Of a stretch of DNA of 64,000 bases, positions 63,866 to 64,000 are shown one piece after another; the stretch's first letter is position 1, and every line of letters starts with the position of its first letter. The translations under genes and the position numbers were made by a program. The DNA lies in NCBI GenBank assembly GCA_033297075.1, contig MU858179.1, positions 43,532 through 107,531 of the forward strand, given 5' to 3'. Source of the DNA: Rhypophila decipiens (taxonomy: Eukaryota; Ascomycota; Sordariomycetes; Sordariales; Naviculisporaceae). Under the pieces are notes generated by a model. It did not search any database and was not told the origin of the DNA. It was given only the letters and a program-made list of their open reading frames with translations.

Positions 63866-64000
63866 CAGTGGGGCGACAAAAGTGTCGAATATTTCCGAAT
63901 GCGGTCCCACCCCCTTTGTTGACCACCCTTCTACGAAGTCCTCGCCACATAGTAATTCTTAGCCAAAAAGAACAAAACTGAGGGAATAGATAGAATAGAA
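63866..64000 (+). mobile_element. Possible end of a pogo/Fot1-type transposon, running out of the window
   Basis: After a TA at 63864-63865 comes CAGTGGGGCGACAAAAGTGT. A start CAGTGG with an AAAAGTGT core shortly after resembles terminal inverted repeats of fungal pogo/Fot1-like Tc1/mariner elements, which insert at TA. The other end and any transposase would lie beyond base 64000, so this cannot be confirmed here. Confidence 0.3.

Noticed and set aside
1..64000. tRNA genes, rRNA genes and CRISPR arrays
   Set aside because: None was seen on reading. CRISPR arrays are not expected in a fungal nuclear genome. Short tRNA genes could be missed by eye.

Overview
This is a window of nuclear DNA from a filamentous ascomycete (Pezizomycotina). 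A sordariomycete close to the Sordariales is most likely, but this rests only on the look of the proteins, for example the DRS1 N-terminus. Supporting signs are short GT..AG introns of about 55-85 bases with CTAAC-type branch sites, GC-rich coding exons between AT-richer spacers, and fungus-specific families (HET, DUF6594, GT90, App1). I see no tRNA or rRNA gene and no CRISPR array.

Bases 1 to about 34,000 are a conserved housekeeping block. It holds the 3' end of a flavin-reductase-like gene, the DEAD-box ribosome-biogenesis helicase DRS1, a very large DIP2/CPS1-type double adenylation-domain protein, a fungus-specific protein with a Cys/His motif, the class II cAMP phosphodiesterase PDE1, the phosphatidate phosphatase APP1, long-form tRNase Z, and a membrane-anchored GT90 glycosyltransferase. 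Bases 34,500-49,400 are mixed. They contain two proteins I do not recognise, a broken secreted SGNH-hydrolase/FG-GAP gene, a six-cysteine secreted protein, and an acyl-protein-thioesterase-like protein whose catalytic His position is Gln. Long spacers without genes separate several of these.

Bases 50,400-63,500 look like an accessory self/non-self or cell-death island. In order they hold a tiny three-exon, eight-cysteine secreted peptide with defensin-like spacing, a HET-domain protein, a 1336-residue HET protein with membrane segments (convergent with the first, 21 bases apart), a caspase-fold protease with a beta-rich C-terminal half, an 85-residue three-exon protein, and a DUF6594 membrane protein. 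HET domains trigger cell death in fungal incompatibility, caspase-like proteases execute proteolysis, and two of the neighbours are membrane proteins. The grouping therefore suggests a recognition/protease/membrane module, but the sequence gives no proof that they work together. The right edge has a sequence resembling the terminal repeat of a pogo/Fot1-type transposon.

Gene models are spliced by eye. The two smallest multi-exon genes (50411-50756 and 61218-61619) do not appear as long open frames and depend on the splice sites described in their entries.
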